In this document: positions 35,334-47,602 of the stretch, piece after piece | Layout: the number at the start of each line of letters is the position of its first letter | How positions within the stretch are numbered: the first letter of the stretch is position 1 | Assembly (NCBI GenBank): GCA_958295665.1 | Contig: OY282559.1 | Location: forward strand, 267,382,057 to 267,446,056 | Direction of reading: 5' to 3' | DNA from: Tipula vernalis | Lineage: Eukaryota > Arthropoda > Insecta > Diptera > Tipulidae | DNA: 64,000 nt | The notes under the pieces: generated by a model | Database searches by the model: none | Told to the model about the DNA's origin: nothing | The model's input: the letters and a program-made list of their open reading frames with translations, nothing else | Translations under genes and position numbers: made by a program

Positions 35334-36599
35334 TTGTTTTCAGTTTGTGTGAACGTTTATGTTTACAAATATGAATAGTTTGATATAAAATATATCGAAA
35401 TGTAATCTGTGAACAATTTTGATTGAAATTAATAATCATTTAATGAGTAATTTTGCATTTTTATAAAAATATTTTTTCTTAAAGCATCGTCGTTCTTCGT
35501 GTTCCTTTAAACATTTGATTTTCATAGTAAAGCTAATGTGTGAAGGGGCACGAAGCCTAGCGATGTTTGAGAAAGGAAGTCTATTTACTAAAATGCAAAA
35601 TTGTGTGTTGAAATTTTATTGAGTTTAGTTAGGGTGGTTGTCGAAAATATTAATTTTAATTTTACCAGATTTATATTAAATTGCTAATTAGTTTAATTTT
35701 ATTGTTAAATATTTATTTTTTATTTTTAAATCTAGTTGTAAGTATATAGGGACTAATTTATAATTTGTTCCAGAGAAGTTAATTTAATTTTAACTTTACT
35801 AATTTATTAGTTTTAATGTGTAATATTTAGTGTTTTGTTCATTAACGTATATTAATTAATTTAGTTTAAAGAATATTTAAAGGGGTCTCTTCCTTAATAT
35901 GTTAGTAAATAATCCAATTTTCAGAATATAACATAGTTCCAGAATTAATCATTATTATTATAGCGATTAAATTAATCCTTAGTTTCAGAATTAAATTTTG
36001 GCTTGAATCAACCCTCCAAAATCAACAAGTAGTAAATAAGCTGTAGTTTAGAAATTGTGTTGTCCCGTGCTAACTATTTTTACTATATAATTACTAACAA
36101 TTTACTAACTATCGGCTATACCTAGGTGTCTGTAACCGGGCCGATTCTGTCACTTCTAACTATCCTACCCTATCCTTCGATTTCGTTATGTATGAAAGGG
36201 TGCACGGTGGGACCCGGCCAGGGGTGGACATGATGCTGTCACATTTATGTGATATCGTGGGTGGTTGTGCTCTCCTTGTTCTAATGGTGCTTAGGTATCT
36301 TCAGTAAGGAAAGCATTCACCTGTGTTATAAAGTTGGTGTGACAGTTTAATGACCACATCACTAACACGGGATTTCTTGCTTCATAAGCTTGGCCGTGCA
36401 TTCATATCAATCAATCAAAATATATAAATACAAAAAACATGTTAATGGCTAATAATAAAAAAAACAAGAACAAAATATTTGACATCATGAGATATAAAGG
36501 TGTTTTTGTAGATAAAGGGATTTTAGTAAAACGTTTTATGAAATGTTTCAGATTTTTTATATCTCCTGGTATTTGTTTATATGTAAATGGTTTATATGA
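35334..36599. other. Intergenic; possible LINE or SINE 3' end at 36110-36420
   Basis: 35334-36105 is AT-rich with nothing recognised. 36110-36420 is clearly GC-richer and ends in ATCAATCAATCAAAA, like the tetranucleotide tails of some LINEs and their SINEs. There is no coding support. 36430-36599 is AT-rich. Confidence 0.35.
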
Positions 36600-36629
36600 A
36601 ATATTTACCATCAAAACGATCATCCATGG

Positions 36630-37331
36630 CCATTTGGTGGGCTGGGGAGATATCGCTCGAGTGTTGAATGCTTCGCCCGGCGTCCTGCAACGAGACGCGA
36701 GTTTGTTGAAAGAGTGGACAAACAACATCCAAAAGGATTTGAAAAAGTTAGCGCAGTACATAGTGGCATGCACAATGGCCATTGAATGGGGAGGGGGAGG
36801 GGAGCTACTCCAACCAGCGAAGCCTTCGAAAGTGTCTTTTGATATTTCGGAGGCCGTGAAAGACTACGCGGCATCGCTTCAGATGAAGCTACTGACTACA
36901 TCGACATACTGTCGATGATGTAAACAATACCAGTCAACCAGAATTAACGGCCACATCATCGCCTTGGAGAGCTGGCATCGAATTCGTTGTATTGTTTGGA
37001 TTTAACGGATGCAGTTTAAGCGATTCCCGAACATGAATTTTCATCGACTTCCGCACCTGAAATTCAATCGAACTACGCACTTTCAATACTTGCCACCCGA
37101 AAACAGCGAAGCCAACGAAAGCGTAACAGGAATGGGCAAGTCTCGCAGCTGTCGAGCAGCTCGAACTCATCAGAAGTGCCTCGTGACAAATATTATGAAT
37201 CGAAAGCTGACCTAATAACTGACGAGAATCGTTGCCGTAACGAATGGCACTCATGCGCAGACGTGAAAAAGGAGGAATTGGCAATCAAACGGGAAGAGTT
37301 TGCGATCATACGGAAGCAATCGCAATTGTGA
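36630..37331 (+). pseudogene. Harbinger Myb/SANT-like DNA-binding protein, broken
   Basis: Residues GWGDIARVLNASPGVLQRDA and LLKEWTNNIQKDLKKLAQYI match the third-helix region and following basic tail of the SANT/Myb-like domain in Harbinger partner proteins. The usual TGGG linker is seen as WGGGGELLQPAKPS. After about 36918 the frame shifts. The C terminus is readable near 37250-37330 as KKEELAIKREEFAIIRKQSQ, the charged helical tail common in these proteins. The first domain helix probably sat in an upstream exon that I cannot place. The protein would bind element ends and help nuclear import of the transposase. Confidence 0.55.
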
Positions 37332-37850
37332 GATGTGGCACTGACCACATTACAGCAGAACACAGTATTTACAATTAGTCGATTATTATTGTTAACTTGT
37401 TAACTTGTCTTGCGAACCTTGTGAGTTCACTGCGATCGAACGAACATCCAGTAGAATACTTTCTCAACTATCCGATTGCTGAAACCTTACTAGATTTGGC
37501 TGACGCCATAATTAAATATGTGGAAGAGGAAGTTGATGTAAATGCAGATTTGCATGCTGCTCCTCAACAAAAACAACAACCAACAAACTGAAAAACGATC
37601 TGTCAATTTATTCAATGAGGGAGAAAACGTCCATCAATCACCATACCGCCGATTGTCATCCGCCATTGACGAAACCGCAAGAGATGGAAATTCTGATTGA
37701 CGAGCAGTCAGCAGCAGACGACGAAGACAAACATCCGACGTTTTGATTAAAAATATATTTTATTTGATTTCTTTGCCTTTTTTGTTTACTGCATTTTTGC
37801 GGCACTTGTCTTTGGTGGCGTATTTCCTCACGACGTTCGCGCGCATCAAT
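37332..37850. other. Spacer between the two Harbinger genes
   Basis: Contains one 64-codon plus-strand frame (37397-37591, DLADAIIKYVEEEVDVNADL) of unknown nature and the 3' region of the transposase gene. Nothing firm. Confidence 0.35.
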
Positions 37851-37857
37851 TATACGG

Positions 37858-39110
37858 TCACCAGCAACTAAACAAACGTTGGACGAACGTTTCAACAATT
37901 TGTGTCCGTGCAATTGGGCGCCGAACACGTCTAATTGGAGGTGGTGGTGCTACGACAGGTTCGGGCAGTGGTGCTTCCACGACGACTTCTTGATCGGCTA
38001 AAATTGCTGGAAATGCCAAATCGTCCACGTCGATGTCACCCATATCGATGCAGATGTTGTGCAGTATACATCACACAGATATAACTTTTAGGATCAAGTT
38101 CAATCTGTGCAGCTACATGCGCGACATGAGAATCGGGAAGCGTCGTTTCAGCAGCCCATAAGAGCGTTCGACGACATTGCGCCAAGTGAGTATCGCTCTG
38201 CAAAAAGGAAACAAAATAAAAAGAAACGGCTAAAGAGATACATTGGATTGATGATTTGAATAAAATGAAATGATTGCATTCACCGCTGATACGCCTTTTC
38301 AGTACACTTACTTGCTCAGGGTTACGGTGGCGTGTGAATATCGTACACAAATAATGTTTATTGCCATAGCCACCATCGCCAATGGTCACATACTCCCCAA
38401 ATTCGCCGGCTTTGAATTGTTGATGGACGAAGGAATTGCAGAATATGGTCGAGTCATAAGTCGAGCCAGGCCAGAACGTTTTGGATCCGCAAATGGGCAT
38501 CGAATATTGTCTGGACGTTCGTCGAGAAATATGCGTGGCGATTTCGGAACACGATGTGTGAATGAATGAAATGAAATTAATTATATTGTATTGAAAACAC
38601 TCTCAAGATCTCCAGCTAACGCCGCAAATGCTGCTGCTTTTGCCATACGCTCATCTTCGGTTCGCGGCATTCGAATGATAGCATGGAAGTCTCGCAAAAT
38701 CGCGTCGCATACCTGTAGAAACAATAATTAAGATGGAACAATGAGCGAAATGAATGAAAACCTGAAAAAGCTATATCCCTACCGGGGGCAGAATATTGGC
38801 CATTGTTGGCTGGGAAATGCCAATATAATCGGCTGCCATACATACAGCATACGGAATATAGCGAGCAATTTGTGTTCTGCAGTCAACTCACGTGAACTGA
38901 AGAAATAGAAAGAGAAAATGAACAATAGCAATAAAAATACACCGAAAATATATTTTAAATTATGTTGACATTTTTTGCGTATAACATTTGGATCCATAAA
39001 TTTTTAGTCGAAAAGTCTTACCCAATTTATATAATGGCGAGATTTCGTTTTGCAAATGATTTGAGCGAGTCGCGCAATGTGTGGATGACACTTACCATGG
39101 TCTAAAATAA
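37858..39110 (-). pseudogene. Harbinger transposase (DDE nuclease), spliced and broken
   Basis: Read on the minus strand: an exon near 39110-39010 (HIARLAQIICKTK); exons with YIGISQPTMANILPPV near 38790-38830 and VCDAILRDFHAIIRMPRTED near 38640-38712; then the nuclease core at 38500: WPGSTYDSTIFCNSF (catalytic Asp), GEYVTIGDGGYG, LCTIFTRHRNPEQ. Further on, near 38180, RNVVERSYGLLKRRFPIL carries the catalytic Glu. The C-terminal tail is MGDIDVDDLAFPA followed by a proline/arginine-rich end at 37858. The key residues are present, but frames are interrupted near 38240 and 38080. Introns were not fully resolved. It would excise and insert the element with the Myb partner. Confidence 0.65.
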
Positions 39111-39115
39111 ACCAA

Positions 39116-41951
39116 ATTTAAACCGAGTGAATACTAGGAAATACTTTATAGATCATAGCCACCATGCCACTGCATTGAATGTGTTGCTTAAATATAAATA
39201 TTTATGAATTATAACTGTTCTCTTCGAACATTTTCAAATTCTGCACATCTTATCCCGCAAGCTCACCAAACTCTTTTATTTAGGTTTAAACATTTAAAAA
39301 AAAAAAAATATATATTTATTGAGAGGCTTAACTGTTAATCAAAATACAGTGACTAAATTATTTGTAATTTGAGACACTTAAATGTTTTAATTAAGTCAAG
39401 ATTTGCATAAATCTCATAAATAAAATTTCACCAAATATTTATATGACGCATTTGAAAAGAAATGATTTAATTAATGTTTGTCACGAACCAGTTTAAACTG
39501 GCTTAGGTATCTATGTCTAAATGCACATCTCGCTCATTATGTATTCCAGTCAAATATATTTTTGAGTACCTGCAGTAGTGATACGTACCAAGCAGATCAT
39601 CGCCAATTACCTACCCAAATGATTTGCAATATGATGATATATTTATGCTTTTGTGACTAATACTAAACATTGGTAGAATATCCTCTTCCTATATACATTA
39701 TAATGTGATTACACAACAACAAATAAATTATCAATTCCGCGGCTGTATACTTAAAACGCGACCGCGCACAATTCAATATAGTAATGGATTTTCTATTTAT
39801 TTATGCAAATGGGTTTACACTGTACATATCGGCATCATATTGTCATTTTACGTAATTTCTAAACAAATGAATAATTGTCCATTGATCTTTGTGTGTTAAT
39901 ATCGCACGCGCATATTTTGTTAAAGAATTAACACCGCATATATAGCGCGGGCAATTAAAAAAAAAATCTTTTGAGCCACCGCGTACGCGATCTCTTATAG
40001 CTATATAATATTGTATATTTGATCGATATAATGATCGCGATCGTACGATGGTTATGCAAATAGACAAAAAAAAATATGATTAACACTTTTGTATGTGTGG
40101 GGTTAATTCTTCGGTTCATCTTAGTACTCACATAAAAGATAATTAAATTATGCCACATTTGTAACATATATTGACATGATTGACATTGAGACTAATGGTT
40201 TATATTAGATTTAATCTCGCGTACGTATACACACATACATACACAAAAGTCAGTGAACCAAAGTGTCTATAAATATTTTGTCTTGCGGTATGACTAACTT
40301 AAGTATGACGAAATTGTTGAAACTCTTTTAAAATTCGATAAATTGTGCGCGCGGTGTACGTACATACGTAATGTATATGTATGTGTACCAAGAGGCATGT
40401 CAAACTGCTCATCTTCATCACGCTAATTTTTTTTTAGAGACTTTCTGAATCTTTTGTTAATGTAGAAAAATATGTCAAAAATAGTGAATATATTTATGTA
40501 TATATGTATGTACATCATATTCATTCACAGTGCGCTGTCTTATTGTGTCATGTCAAAATTCGTCAATTCTATGAATTTTAGAGGCACAAAAAAATTTAAC
40601 AAAAAAAAAAAAAGAAAACAAAACTCACGCAAATTATATTACTCAACACTACTTGTAACTAGCAACTGTTCCGATTTTTTTTTTCTTTTTTGCTATTCGC
40701 GTTTTTTGCACCTACCCAAACTTCTTTTAAGTCAAATCAAGTTCTTGTTGTCAATTCGTTAATTGTTTTTTATTTTGTTTAATGTTATTCATCTTAGTTG
40801 AGTTTTTTTTTTTTATTTAATTTTTTAGTTTTTTGGCATGTGGGAGCTTGAAACGTTGAAACATGTATAGAGCTATAATAGATGACGAGTCATTTGTAAT
40901 TTTTCTGTTCGATTAGAATAAATCTGTGTGAGTAAGAATAGAAGCGTGATCATTGTTGATTAATTTACTAAGCTTTTTTTTTATTATGAGTTGTATTAAC
41001 TGTAAATGACTGAATATGCACAAGTGGCAGATGGCGAAAATAACTAGTCACTGTTTAATGCGCAAAACTCGAATTAGCAGCGATAGTGTAGCAACCAATC
41101 CTTCTAGTCTCCTCGGTGGGTATTACATCGGTGCTATAGCATCGTACCAGTAATTGTGCTTGCTTTAAATGCTATACATATTTAGAATCTTAAAACATTT
41201 GGTATGTGTGAAAAATTTCAAAGTTTTTAATTGAAAACGGATCATGAAGTAAACGTGATTCACATACAAACGCCGGCGCTTTCCAGTAATCGTCGAAATC
41301 GATTCAAACCCCTCAATAATTAGATGTATAGGGTGCCACCAATAATACCAGGAAGAAATTAGTCGATTCTCGACCTCGTGTACTAGCTTATGAAAAAAGA
41401 AGAGATTCACAGAAAGGTGCTCGGTGAGGACCAGCATTTACGGGAGAAATATTAGAAATAATATTAACAACTTTCTAATGTAAAACAGAACTTCAAAAGA
41501 CCGTCGATGATTCAAGTGGAAGCGGGTTACTACCCATTATGCCCCTTATGCAAACGCAGAAAACCTCTCCACGATTTGCGGGAGATGAAGAAAATGCTCA
41601 TTACTGGTCAACTGCAAGATGAAAAAAAAAGTGGACGCCATGGTATCCAAATCGATCACGTTTTCGGCCGGCGAAGGCAGCACAATTGGTTAAGATACAA
41701 GAATTGTGAATTTAGTGATCTCGACAATTTGAGTCGATTGCAAAAAATTCTCAAAGTCCTTTTAATTTGATGCATTAGCTGTAGCTAACCAAGTTGTGGA
41801 TAATTCTTTATTGTTTGTGGCAATATGAACCATCCTATTCTAAACTAACGCATACTGATGTAAAACCACTCTTATAAAGATCATTCAATCGATACACACG
41901 TATTATCATTTTATATCATGGCTTTCTCAATATTAGATACTCATAAGTTGT
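39116..41951. other. Intergenic, no supported gene
   Basis: AT-rich DNA with short T-runs. One plus-strand frame, 41507-41770, contains CPLCKRRKPLHDL and could be a decayed coding piece, but I recognise no family. 41040-41500 is somewhat more GC-rich. Nothing else seen. Confidence 0.4.
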
Positions 41952-42106
41952 AATTATCTTACCGAAAAATTCGAAAGGAAAACTGGTACGGCGAATAAAT
42001 CTCCAAATTTGTCACACAATTTTATGTTACCTCGACAATCCAAAATAGGGGTGATAGTAGTCGTGCCACGAATTGTATCACAGCGGCAGATAAATGTTCC
42101 AAATTG
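41952..42106 (-). repeat. BEL-2 terminal direct repeat, 3' copy (LTR remnant)
   Basis: About 95 percent identical by eye to 46658-46812. Both contain AAAACTGGTACGGCGAATAA and ACCTCGACAATCCAAAATAG. It lies at the truncated end of the integrase. Confidence 0.6.
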
Positions 42107-43692
42107 GACAGTTGACAAATTCGCAACTACTTCGAGGTGTATTGCCTTTGTTGCCATACAAACAAACAAGCAGATATACGCTTTTAACCTTTTTGACCCT
42201 CTACCCTTCTTGGAACTTATAGTGATAGGACCGGCCTGGTCAACCACAACGTTTACGAATGTTCGTATTAGTGTCACTCTTGGTGTAGGTATAGATTTCC
42301 CATAATTTGCTCCCCTAATCTTGGATGACTTCTAATGCAATGTACACAGCTATTGGATATTTTTTTTACAACGTCCTTGGCCCCAATTATCCAATATTTA
42401 GCTCTGGTTAGGAACAGCAACGTTGACGGATTTGGATGTAAATATTTTACGTGTAGATATCTTATGAGCGTTTCTGTTAATTTATGTTGCTTTGGTAGGA
42501 TCACTGGATGCTTCGTCGAATATATAACATTCGAAAGTTAGGCGGCCGCCTACTCGCAATAAACCATTATCATCGATAAAGGAAGAAAGCGATAATAATT
42601 TGCTGCATTTTTTGATTAACCTTTTGCTTTGAATTTAACTTATTTCTTCGTGAAAGGCTTCGTGTTGAGCCCATTTAATTATTAAATCTTCGCTTTTCTG
42701 CAGATGTTGACTTATTATGTAAGGAACTCTCTTTTTACGGCACAATTCGGCGAACCGGATACAACTGCTTAGTACTCGTAACATCAACGTATAAGAAGAA
42801 AATCTGTCAACAACATATTTGATAGAGCAAGTTTCGTTTGTAGTAACACCAGAATTAGTTGAGATTAAGACAGTTTTTCTTTTTTCGATTTTAGTATTTT
42901 GAAATTAGCATTTTCATAGTTTGGCCAATATGACAGGGGCCTCTGCAGGAATTCTGGACCAGTCTACCAAATTTTATGCTTTAACAGCTCACTTGGTAAT
43001 AAACCTCGACTTGCGCAGTCAGCTGGATTTACTTTTGTTGGTACGTGCTGCCAATGGCTGCTTGGTATTTTGTCAATAATAAAGCTCTTTCTATTACCCA
43101 CAAAACAATTTCACTTTCTAGGAACGTCTGAGAGCCATGATAGGACCACGTTAGAGTCACTCCACGCATATAGTGCTTCTGAAGGTGCTTCAACAATTCC
43201 GACAACCTTGATAATAAGTTTTGTTAAAAGCACGGCTCCGCACAATTCCAGACGGGGAATCGATAGTTGCTTCAAAGGCGAGACCTTGGTTTTAGCAGCG
43301 ATTAGATGGACAGAAATATCGCCGTTTGTATTGGTTGACCTTGCATATATTACTGCTGAATAAGCCTTCGGGGACGCGTCACAAAAACCATGAAACTGAA
43401 CTGTACTTGTTGACTGCATCTGAATAAATCGTGGAATGCATATACCGGAGAGACAAATTAATTCGTTTCTAGCGTTGCACCATGTTCGATTGATGTCGTC
43501 TGGCAGTGGATCGTCCCATCCTAGTTTTGTTAGCCAAAGCGCCTGGAGTATTATTTTGAACATAATGGTTGCTGGAGAAAGCCACCCGAGCGGATCAAAT
43601 ATTTTACCACACTTTGACAGTAGTCTTCGTTTTGTTAATGGTTCAACCCGTAACTCTGGAACATTAAAGGTGAAGGCGTCATCATTCGTCAA
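42107..43692 (-). pseudogene. BEL-2 late RT, RNase H and truncated integrase
   Basis: From 43692: the post-palm block SKCGKIFDPLGWLSPATI, then RNase H QFHGFCDASPKAYSAV and IPRLELCGAVLL, with YAWSDSNVVLSWL. A stop occurs near 43110. SHWQHVPTKVNPADCASRG is readable near 43020-43070. Integrase zinc region near 42504-42340: HVKYLHPNPSTLLFL, CVHCIRSHPRLGEQIMGNLY. The core starts VVVDQAGPITISSKKGRG (Asp present but the motif is altered from xGxDFAGP) and KAIHLEVVANLST, then stops at the LTR remnant. The second Asp and the Glu of integrase are missing, so the element could not integrate. Confidence 0.75.
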
Positions 43693-44970
43693 CCAGCAAA
43701 TTCCCTATGTTTTGACGTATACTTAAGGATCTTCAAATGAAATGGTATTTCCTCCTCGTTTTTCAATGGGTATCTTCCTTAACAGCTCAGGACTATTGGA
43801 ACTCCACTGCCGTAGTGGGAAACTAGCATTCGATAAAGTGGTCGACAAATCAGAGCAGAGTTTAATGGCTTCTTCAACATTATCGCAACCTGATAATAAA
43901 TCGTCCACGTAGAAGTCCGTTTTGATTAGGTTTCTTAATTTGGAGGACAAATTGTGGCTGTCATTTGGTATTTGTTGCAAGGCCCTCATGGCTAGATATG
44001 CTGAGCCCATATGTGACCGTTTTTAATTTGAAATGCTGCATCTTGCTATTGGGATCTTCTCGCCACACAATTCTCGGATAGTTTTGATGTTTTGGATGAA
44101 GTGTAACCTGCCGATACATCTTTTCAATATCAGATACAAATGCAATCTTATGTCTTCTAAATCTAGACAGTATGAAAAAAGATCATCCTGAATTCTCGGA
44201 CCTGTCATTAGAACATCATTTAAAGATAGCCCCGTGGACGACTTGCACGAGCCTTGGGTTGCTGCCTTTATACTGTTGCCTAAATATTTGAAATCGCCCT
44301 TTAGAGGAAGCTCTACCATATAATGACCATCGGCGAATTGATGAGTACTAGAAAAGTGTTCTTCACATATTTCATCTTCATTCGGAATATCTATCGGGAT
44401 TTCTTACACTTCCCAAAATCGCCGTAACAGTTGACAAACGTCCTCGGAAACGTTTTGAATGGTAAGACATCTAGTTGTGAAGTTAATTTGTTGATCCGCA
44501 CAACCGGCTACAATCCAACCGAATAGACTGTCAAGCAGGAATACATTTGGTTCTAGTAGTATCCGCCTTTCTTTTATAATGTCGTAGAATACGTCGATAC
44601 CGAGAATCATGTCAAGTTGATTTGGTTCGAAAAATCTCGGATCAGCGAGACAAACTTCTTGAAGTTTGGCCATGTGATTCTCCTGCAGTATTATTGCCTG
44701 AGAAGGTAAGTGGTTAGTGAGTTTACCCAATATTAGAGCACATACTTCTATGGAGTATTCTTCATTGTATCTAGATGATAATTTTATGTTGATTTGTCCT
44801 CTAGTCCTGCCTGCTGATACTGAAGCTAAACCGTTTACTGTAATGGAAGCCTGTTTAGGCTTTAATCCTAACCTTTTCGTAAGTGCTTCAGTAATAAATG
44901 AAGATTCCGATCCAGAATCTAGTAATGCCCGAATGTAATGAACATTGCCTCTAATATCAATAGTAGACAT
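43693..44970 (-). pseudogene. BEL-2 protease and reverse transcriptase, internally deleted
   Basis: Protease at the start of frame 44970-44404: ALLDSGSESSFITEAL, with the DSGS active site intact, and SASITVNGLAS-type flap. The linker has LDMILGIDVFYDII and LFGWIVAGC. A stop at 44404 is followed by DGHYMVELPLKGDFKYLG. The RT fingers and palm are condensed: GLSLNDVLMTGPRIQDDLFS is followed by out-of-frame remnants. The catalytic box is intact at about 43915 as FYVDDLLSG. At least four frame breaks exist. The polymerase would copy element RNA; this copy cannot. Confidence 0.75.
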
Positions 44971-44989
44971 AATTACAGTTGGTAATATT

Positions 44990-46275
44990 GATTGTTTATT
45001 TCCACAAACTGGTATCTTTGAAATGGCATAACTTTGTGAATCCTTATTTTGTGAATGACCAGGAATTGCTGACTCAGTATTAGCGTCTTTGCTAGAGGTG
45101 TTTTAATTAACACTTGTTGGGTTCGAACTGCTGCTGTCATCATGCAAGATCGTGTGGTGTTTCGCCTTGCATTTAAAACACGTATTTGTTGACGAACAGC
45201 TGAACACAGAATGGCCCGCTTTCAAACAATTAGGGCATAAATCGTGCTTATTGATATAGCGTTTGGTTTATTACAATACATGCACTCGACCTTGGTGCTT
45301 ACTGCATGTGAAACCCTTGGAAAAGTCTTGGTTGGTTTTATGGTTATATTACAGCTTTCTAATGCATCACATCTTTCATGAAGAAAATTTAAAAAACTAT
45401 CTACACTTGGCACATCTATGTTTACTGAATGCAAAGCCCATTGCTGCCTGGTTTCATCGTCCATTTTGTTGAATAGTAGGTGCAACATTCACGGCTCACG
45501 AGCTTCGCAATCTGGTCCTAAAGCTTTTAGCCCCCGAAGCAACTCGTCCGACGTTTCCGTGATGTTTCTTAGTGATCTTGGTGAAGCCGGGTGAATAGCT
45601 GGTTGATCTGAGCACGTTTTTATTATTGTGCTTACTATCGTGCGTTTCTTATCGTATCGTTGTTTTAATTTATCCCATGCCTCTCCTTAACTAGCTTCAG
45701 TAATGAAAAGATGGTTGATTAGCCGAGCCGCGCTTCCTTGAAGAAGTCCCTTTAGTAGCAGAAACTTGTGCACACGTGATATGCACAGTAGCTTGAAACA
45801 TATCTTTAAACGATGGCCATTGTGTGAATTCCCCATTAAACGGTGGAATATTAATTTTCGGTAATTTCATTCCTTTTAACTGACCCATCGTTTTATTATG
45901 AAATGACTCAAAATATGCCTTTTGTTGAGAATACATGTTGTTTAACGTAGTGTTCAGCTCATTATTATTCGGGTTTCCGTTACTCGTGTTTTCGTTTATT
46001 TTTCGTTTCTTTATTTCACGTAACATGGCGGCTTGAGTACTAAAGAATTTAGATTCGAATTCATTGTATTTCGATGCCTGCTGCGGTAATAGTAGCAATT
46101 CGTCCTCAATGTTGCAAAATTCTTCCCACCATGAGTTGAGTTTCTGACGCCTTGATTCAATCTCCTCAAGGGATGTCTCGTCATTCACATTCTCAATAAA
46201 AGTAGAAGCCTTTGTTGGAGAACCAAGGACCCGACCACGTTTCTGCACGAGCATAGCAGCCATATTTGCACTCAA
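44990..46275 (-). pseudogene. BEL-2 gag, broken
   Basis: Starts at 46275 (MSANMAAMLVQKRGR). Central BEL-type block GMKLPKINIPPFNGEF and QWPSFKDMFQATVH near 45830. A frameshift follows; the remainder reads KFLLLKGLLQGSAARLINHL, MLHLLFNKMDDETRQQWALH (45488) and SVDSFLNFLHERCDALES. The zinc region is degraded: CMYCNKPN, then another cysteine cluster near 45200. Gag would form the particle. Stops near 45700 and 45222 and a shift near 45795 inactivate it. Confidence 0.75.
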
Positions 46276-46657
46276 TAAACACGTTTTTTGTATAACTCAA
46301 ATTAATTTAATGAAAATGTATTAAATATCAATATAGTAAGTTATAATATTTTTTACGTGCTAATTTATATTACTGTTCACTAAATTCACAATCAACGTTC
46401 ACTTGCTAAACACTTAAATAGTTTATAAATATAATCGTAAACTTACAGTATCATTGCTCGTATAATTTATAGAATAGGTATATTCAAGTAATATACTGTA
46501 ACGTAGCAAATATTGTCGATGAAAGCGTTGAAAATATAATCACTTACTCTTCTTTATTCAATTCCACGAAGAGCAGTTGTTTATTCTTAAGTAAGTGGCC
46601 TTTCAGCCAGCTCGAAGGACCATGTTTTTGATGCAAGACAAACAATGTGGATAATTT
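46276..46657 (-). other. BEL-2 5' leader
   Basis: AT-rich region between gag and the LTR remnant; should contain leader and primer-binding site. No primer-binding site was identified. Confidence 0.4.
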
Positions 46658-46812
46658 AATTATCTTACCAAAAAATCCGAAAGGAAAACTGGTACGGCGA
46701 ATAAATCTCCAAATTTGTCTCACAATTTTATGTTACCTCGACAATCCAAAATAGGGGTGATAGAAATCGTGCCGCGAATTGTGTCACAGCGGTAGATAAA
46801 TGTTCCAAATTG
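46658..46812 (-). repeat. BEL-2 terminal direct repeat, 5' copy (LTR remnant)
   Basis: Second copy of the 155-bp repeat (see 41952-42106), lying upstream of gag where a 5' LTR belongs. LTR ends beginning TG and ending CA were not defined. Confidence 0.6.
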
Positions 46813-47602
46813 AATGTGTGAGGTTTACCAAAAATTTCTTTGTTGATTGTAGCAACTTTTATTAATCCTTTTTTTTGTATAATAATTGATGTTGTCGCCT
46901 CAACGGTAGATGAAAAAAAGAGTGAACAACAAAAAACTTTTCTTTAATTGTCATATATACACACTAAAAAAATTTGGAATAAATTTGATACTAGAATAAT
47001 ATAAATATAAATCCGTACAAATTTTGTGTAAATTTTATATTTGTTTAACTAATAACCAAATTTTATAACACATTGTACACATTTAATACATTCCCATATA
47101 AATACTTTTATATATCGCTGGTATAAAATTGATATATATACACTATAAAGATTTTTATATACAAACATATACAGTTTATCTACTAAACATATAATTTTAT
47201 TTATTCGGAGAAATATTAAATATATACCAATGTTTTATAAACATATTTATACAGGTATCGTATTAAAATTACCCACTTTGATATAAAAATTTTGGGATTC
47301 AATATTGAATCCTAAAATTGAACTGAATTCAATCTTGAATGGATTGAAGGAATTCTCGGTTCTCGTAAGTAAAAGAATTTTTTATAAACTGCTTAATGAT
47401 AATATTCATTTTATTGGTATGCATAAATTCTATATTCTTATAAATAATATTTAATTTCCTATTACAGGATACATTAATTAGAAAACAAAAATTTAACTGA
47501 AATTAGAAAACAAAAATCTTAAATAAACTATCGTTTAAATATTAGCTACGAGTAAAAATTAACATATATATTTCACTTAAATTATTTTTTTAGTATTTTT
47601 AT

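Larger units (their letters stand above)
36600..39115. mobile_element. PIF/Harbinger element remains with two convergent genes
   Basis: A Myb/SANT-like gene on the plus strand (36630-37330) faces a Harbinger-type transposase on the minus strand (39110-37850). Two separate proteins, transposase and Myb-like DNA-binding protein, are the hallmark of PIF/Harbinger. I could not find terminal inverted repeats or the three-base target duplication, so the limits are approximate. Confidence 0.65.
41952..46812 (-). mobile_element. BEL-2: degraded BEL/Pao LTR element
   Basis: Gag-protease-RT-RNase H-integrase read on the minus strand from 46275 down to about 42107. A 155-bp direct repeat (41952-42106 and 46658-46812) brackets the element and probably represents what is left of the two LTRs. 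The integrase is cut off mid-domain exactly where the left copy starts, so the 3' end suffered a deletion running into the LTR. Confidence 0.75.

Noticed and set aside
36439..36629. N-terminal extension of the Myb-like frame
   Set aside because: The first 60 or so codons look like AT-rich non-coding sequence; the recognisable domain begins at about 36630.
41507..41770. A host gene with CPLCKRRKPLHDL
   Set aside because: Only 88 codons, one short cysteine pair, no neighbouring exon with clear splice sites, no family recognised.
46276..46657. Primer-binding site of BEL-2
   Set aside because: No stretch with clear tRNA 3'-end complementarity next to the LTR remnant could be picked out by eye.
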